A stretch of DNA of 64,000 bases from Curvibacter sp. PAE-UM (GTDB lineage Bacteria; Pseudomonadota; Gammaproteobacteria; Burkholderiales; Burkholderiaceae_C), in contig NZ_KQ483358.1 in NCBI RefSeq assembly GCF_001432305.1, positions 1,544,430-1,608,429 on the forward strand, in the 5' to 3' direction. The translations under genes and the position numbers were made by a program. The stretch's first letter is position 1. The number at the start of each line of letters is the position of its first letter. Under the pieces are notes generated by a model. The model did not search any database. It had not been told where the DNA came from and worked only from the letters and a program-made list of their open reading frames with translations. This document shows positions 61,197 to 64,000 of this stretch, piece by piece.

Positions 61197-62314
61197 ACAC
61201 CCGATACCTGAAACACATTCCGTCCTTTGCCGCAGCACTGCTGCTGGCGCTTGGTCTGCCCCTGGCCTGGGCTGGCGAAGGACACGACCATGGGGATGCC
61301 CCCGCAGCCGTCAACGGCAACGGCCCCAAGCGGCTGCCGGATGGCAGCGTCTTCCTGCCTAAACCAGCCCAAAGGCAGTTGAACGTGCGCACCACCACCG
61401 TCAGTCTCGCCGAGCTGCCCCGCTCGATCGAGCTGGCTGGCAAGGTGGTCATGGATCCCAATGCTGGCGGCAAGGTCCAGGCCATGGTTGCGGGCCGTAT
61501 CGAGCCTGGAACGCGCGGGCTTCCCAATGTGGGGCAAAGCGTGCGCAAAGGCCAGGTGCTGGCATACGTGATCCCTTCGACTGGACAGATCGAACGCTCC
61601 AATCAGACAGCCCAGTTGGCCGAGTTGCGCGCGGCCAAGAGCTTGGCAGAAAAACGCTTGGCACGCCTGCAGGAGCTTGCGGACACCGTGCCGCGCAAGG
61701 AGCTGGAAGCCGCAGAGAGTGAAGTCATCAGCCTGGGTGAGCGGGTGGCCGCCGTTGGTGCGGGCCTAAGCAATCGCGATGCCCTGGTGGCCCCGGTGTC
61801 CGGCGTGATCGCCTCCAGCCATGTGGTTGGTGGCCAGGTCGTGGATGCTCGTGAACTGGTTTTCGAGGTCATCAATCCAGCGCGCCTGCGCATTGAGGCC
61901 CTGGCCTATGACGCTGAAGTGGCCCGCAATGTGGCCGGCGCCACCTTGGCCATCGGGACGCAGTCCATCCGTCTGAACTTTGTCGGTGCAGCCCGCAGCC
62001 TGCGCGAGCAGGCCTTGCCCATGCTGTTCCAGGGCGAAGGCGCAGCACTTTCCAGTCTGGCCGTGGGCCAGCCTGTGAAGGTCTACGTCCAGACCACGAC
62101 GCGCGTGAACGGCCTGCGTGTCCCTGCAGCCTCCCTCATGAAAAACCCTGCCAACCAGTCCGTGGTCTGGGTCAAGAAGGCTCCGGAGCAGTTCGAGCCG
62201 CGTGTGGTGACGGTTGAACCGCTGGATGGCGCCTCTGTGGCGGTCACGTCCGGCCTGCAGGCTGGCGACCGGGTGGCCACCCAGGCTGCAGCCCTGATCA
62301 ACCAGATACGCTGA
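61193..62314 (+). CDS. czcB: CzcB-type periplasmic adaptor (membrane fusion protein)
   Basis: A 373-residue membrane-fusion protein with a signal peptide and His-rich start (GEGHDHGDAPAA). The lipoyl/hairpin region (VQAMVAGRIEPGTRGLPNVG, LAYVIPSTGQIERSNQTAQL, VAPVSGVIASSHVVGGQVVD) and beta-barrel (AASLMKNPANQSVVWVKK) follow the standard order. It connects the CzcA pump to the CzcC channel. ATGA overlap with the gene before shows coupling. Confidence 0.9.
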   Translation: MNTRYLKHIPSFAAALLLALGLPLAWAGEGHDHGDAPAAVNGNGPKRLPDGSVFLPKPAQRQLNVRTTTVSLAELPRSIELAGKVVMDPNAGGKVQAMVAGRIEPGTRGLPNVGQSVRKGQVLAYVIPSTGQIERSNQTAQLAELRAAKSLAEKRLARLQELADTVPRKELEAAESEVISLGERVAAVGAGLSNRDALVAPVSGVIASSHVVGGQVVDARELVFEVINPARLRIEALAYDAEVARNVAGATLAIGTQSIRLNFVGAARSLREQALPMLFQGEGAALSSLAVGQPVKVYVQTTTRVNGLRVPAASLMKNPANQSVVWVKKAPEQFEPRVVTVEPLDGASVAVTSGLQAGDRVATQAAALINQIR

Positions 62315-62330
62315 CCGGGAGCCCCGCATC

Positions 62331-64000
62331 ATGTTCAAGTGGCTACTCGATAACAGTCTGGGCAACCGGCTGCTGGTGATCATCGCCAGCCTGGTCCTCA
62401 TGGCCTATGGCGCGTTCACACTCTCACGCACCCCCGTGGATGTGTTCCCCGACCTCAACAAACCCACGGTCACCATCATGACCGAGGCTGGCGGCATGGC
62501 CGCAGAGGAGGTGGAACAGCTCCTCACCTTCCCCCTGGAGACGACCATGAACGGTCTGCCAGGTGTGGAGAGCGTGCGGTCCGTCTCCAGCGCGGGCCTG
62601 TCCTTCATCTACGTCACCTTCGACTGGAGCACGGAAATCTTCCGGGCTCGGCAGATGGTGTCGGAGCGGCTTTCGGCCATGGAGGAAGGCCTGCCGCCGG
62701 GCGTGACCCCGCGCATGGGCCCCATCAGCTCGATCATGGGCGAGATCATGCAGATTGCGATTCCGATCGACACCAGCAAGATCTCACCCATGCAGGTGCG
62801 CGAGTACGCCGACTGGGTGCTGCGCCCCCGCCTCATGGCCATTCCCGGGGTGGCGCAAGTCATCCCCATCGGGGGTGAGGTGCGCCAGTTCCAGGTCCAG
62901 CCCAACACTAGCCGCATGGGGGAGCTGGGCATCACGCACGAACAGCTGGAGACCGCGCTCAAGGGTTACTCCTCCAACACCTCGGGCGGTTTCCTGGAAC
63001 TCAATGGCCGCGAATATTTGATCCGCAACCTGGGCCGCACCTCGCGCCTGGACGACCTGAAGAATCTCGCGCTCACAGCCCGCAACGGCCAGCCTATCCT
63101 GCTGCGCCAGCTGGCCGACGTGACCTTCGCCCCAGCCCTCAAACGCGGTGATGCGGGCTTTGAAGGCAAGCCCGCTGTGATCTTGGGAGTGCAGAAGCAG
63201 CCGGCCGCGGACACCATCCACCTGACCCGCTCTATTGAGTCGGCACTGGAAACCATGCGGCGCTCCCTGCCAGCCGGCATGGACAGCCCGAAAGTGACCT
63301 TCCGGCAGGCCAGTTTCATCGAGGCCTCCATCACCACGCTCCAGGGCAAGTTGATCGGTGCTTCTATTTTTGTAGCACTTATTCTTTTCTTCTTTCTGGG
63401 AACGCTGCGACCGACCCTCATCGCCTTGACCGCCATCCCGGTGTCGATCTTCATCACCGCTCTGGTGTTCCGATACTTCGGTCTGTCCATCAACACCATG
63501 ACACTGGGCGGCCTGGCTATTGCCATCGGGGGCCTGGTGGACGATGCCGTGGTGGGCGTGGAGAACGTGTTGCGCCGCCTCAAGGTGGATCGCGCACAAC
63601 ACCCTGAGCGTCGCTTGCACCCCCTGGAACTCGTGGGGGCAGCCACCATGGAGGTACGTTCGGCAATTCTCTACGCCACCGTCATCATCGTGCTGGTCTT
63701 CCTGCCGCTGTTTGCACTGCCGGGCATGGAAGGGCGCCTGTTTGTGCCGCTGGGCATCGCCTTCATCGTTTCCACGCTGGCCTCGTTGGTTGTCTCGGTG
63801 ACGGTCACGCCGGTGATGTCCTTCTACCTGCTTCCGCGCATGAAGTCTCTGGACCATGGAGACACCCGCCTGCTGGCCTGGCTCAAGCGCAAGTACCAGA
63901 CCAGCCTGCAGACCGTTCTGAACCGGCCGCGCGTGGTGCTGGCAACTGCCGCGGTCGCAGTGTTGGTGTCTCTGCTGGCGGTGCCATTCTTTCCCAAGAC
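62331..64000 (+). CDS. czcA: CzcA-type heavy-metal RND efflux pump (truncated by window end)
   Basis: The first 556 codons of an RND transporter: MFKWLLDNSLGNRLLVIIAS is the first TM helix, then FPDLNKPTVTIMTEAGGMAA, EEVEQLLTFPLETTMNGLPG and a porter domain. TM helices include LALFF-type segments and GGLVDDAVVGVENVLRRLKV near residue 400, carrying the acidic proton-relay residues. Cation-proton antiport exports Co, Zn, Cd or Cu/Ag; the exact metal needs the missing part. An AT-rich codon patch lies at 63358-63400. Confidence 0.9.
   Translation, partial: MFKWLLDNSLGNRLLVIIASLVLMAYGAFTLSRTPVDVFPDLNKPTVTIMTEAGGMAAEEVEQLLTFPLETTMNGLPGVESVRSVSSAGLSFIYVTFDWSTEIFRARQMVSERLSAMEEGLPPGVTPRMGPISSIMGEIMQIAIPIDTSKISPMQVREYADWVLRPRLMAIPGVAQVIPIGGEVRQFQVQPNTSRMGELGITHEQLETALKGYSSNTSGGFLELNGREYLIRNLGRTSRLDDLKNLALTARNGQPILLRQLADVTFAPALKRGDAGFEGKPAVILGVQKQPAADTIHLTRSIESALETMRRSLPAGMDSPKVTFRQASFIEASITTLQGKLIGASIFVALILFFFLGTLRPTLIALTAIPVSIFITALVFRYFGLSINTMTLGGLAIAIGGLVDDAVVGVENVLRRLKVDRAQHPERRLHPLELVGAATMEVRSAILYATVIIVLVFLPLFALPGMEGRLFVPLGIAFIVSTLASLVVSVTVTPVMSFYLLPRMKSLDHGDTRLLAWLKRKYQTSLQTVLNRPRVVLATAAVAVLVSLLAVPFFPK

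Overview
The window is high-GC DNA (roughly 65% by eye) with tightly packed, often ATGA-overlapping operons. Several features together point to a betaproteobacterium of the Burkholderiales, most likely Comamonadaceae: a Bug-type solute-binding protein, TRAP transporters, NnrS/NsrR, SoxXYZA, CACAAT-type -10 boxes, a GAACTTGTGAA-bounded intergenic repeat, and Pbr/Czc-type metal resistance. No rRNA, tRNA or CRISPR array was seen. The assignment rests on gene content read by eye, not on any database search.

Region 1 (1-15.6 kb) starts with the end of a metal-efflux cluster: a Tat-exported multicopper oxidase (partial), a TolC-type lipoprotein and two small exported proteins. A chemoreceptor and a dCache-PAS-GGDEF-EAL protein follow. 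A compact six-gene operon then joins a two-subunit molybdenum hydroxylase (2Fe-2S subunit plus Tat-exported Mo subunit) to soxX-soxY-soxZ-soxA, and its SoxY lacks the usual GGCGG carrier arm. Upstream lies a nitric-oxide stress unit (truncated globin, NnrS, NsrR) with a near-perfect NsrR operator.

Region 2 (15.6-32.4 kb) holds housekeeping and catabolic genes: an acyl-CoA ligase, a K+ channel with a zinc ribbon, a type IV pilin, a 2OG-Fe dioxygenase, a universal stress protein, and a PAS + hemerythrin pair behind a second NsrR-like box. A quinate/shikimate (perhaps chlorogenate) catabolic cluster follows: tannase/feruloyl-esterase-like protein, 3-dehydroshikimate dehydratase whose QuiC-like C-terminal domain is a separate gene, shikimate dehydrogenase, TRAP DctPMQ, TetR regulator, type II dehydroquinase, a second DctP and a divergent IclR regulator.

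Region 3 (32.4-36 kb) has decayed nucleotidyltransferase remnants and a four-gene overlapping operon (DUF2167 protein, membrane protein, J-like protein with RPD instead of HPD, site-2 protease).

Region 4 (36-54.6 kb) is a lower-GC mosaic island. A 49-bp perfect inverted repeat bounds 4.2 kb of HTH, nuclease and broken toxin-antitoxin genes, including an IS1182 remnant. Beyond it are a secreted protein with four 34-residue Cys repeats, a phosphoesterase, a second copy of the HTH gene, a two-gene Gabija-type defence system (GajA/GajB), and a Tn7-like transposition module (tniQ, tniB/tnsC, tniA/tnsB, tnsA). The tniA-tniB gap contains a terminator-like hairpin and ten 9-bp repeats abutting the tniB start codon. 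Next to tnsA lies a candidate small RNA gene with its own promoter and terminator.

Region 5 (54.8-64 kb) is metal resistance: a CadR/PbrR regulator divergent from a P1B ATPase and an LspA homologue (pbr-like), then a Met-rich protein and a czcI-czcC-x-czcB-czcA efflux operon that runs off the end of the window.
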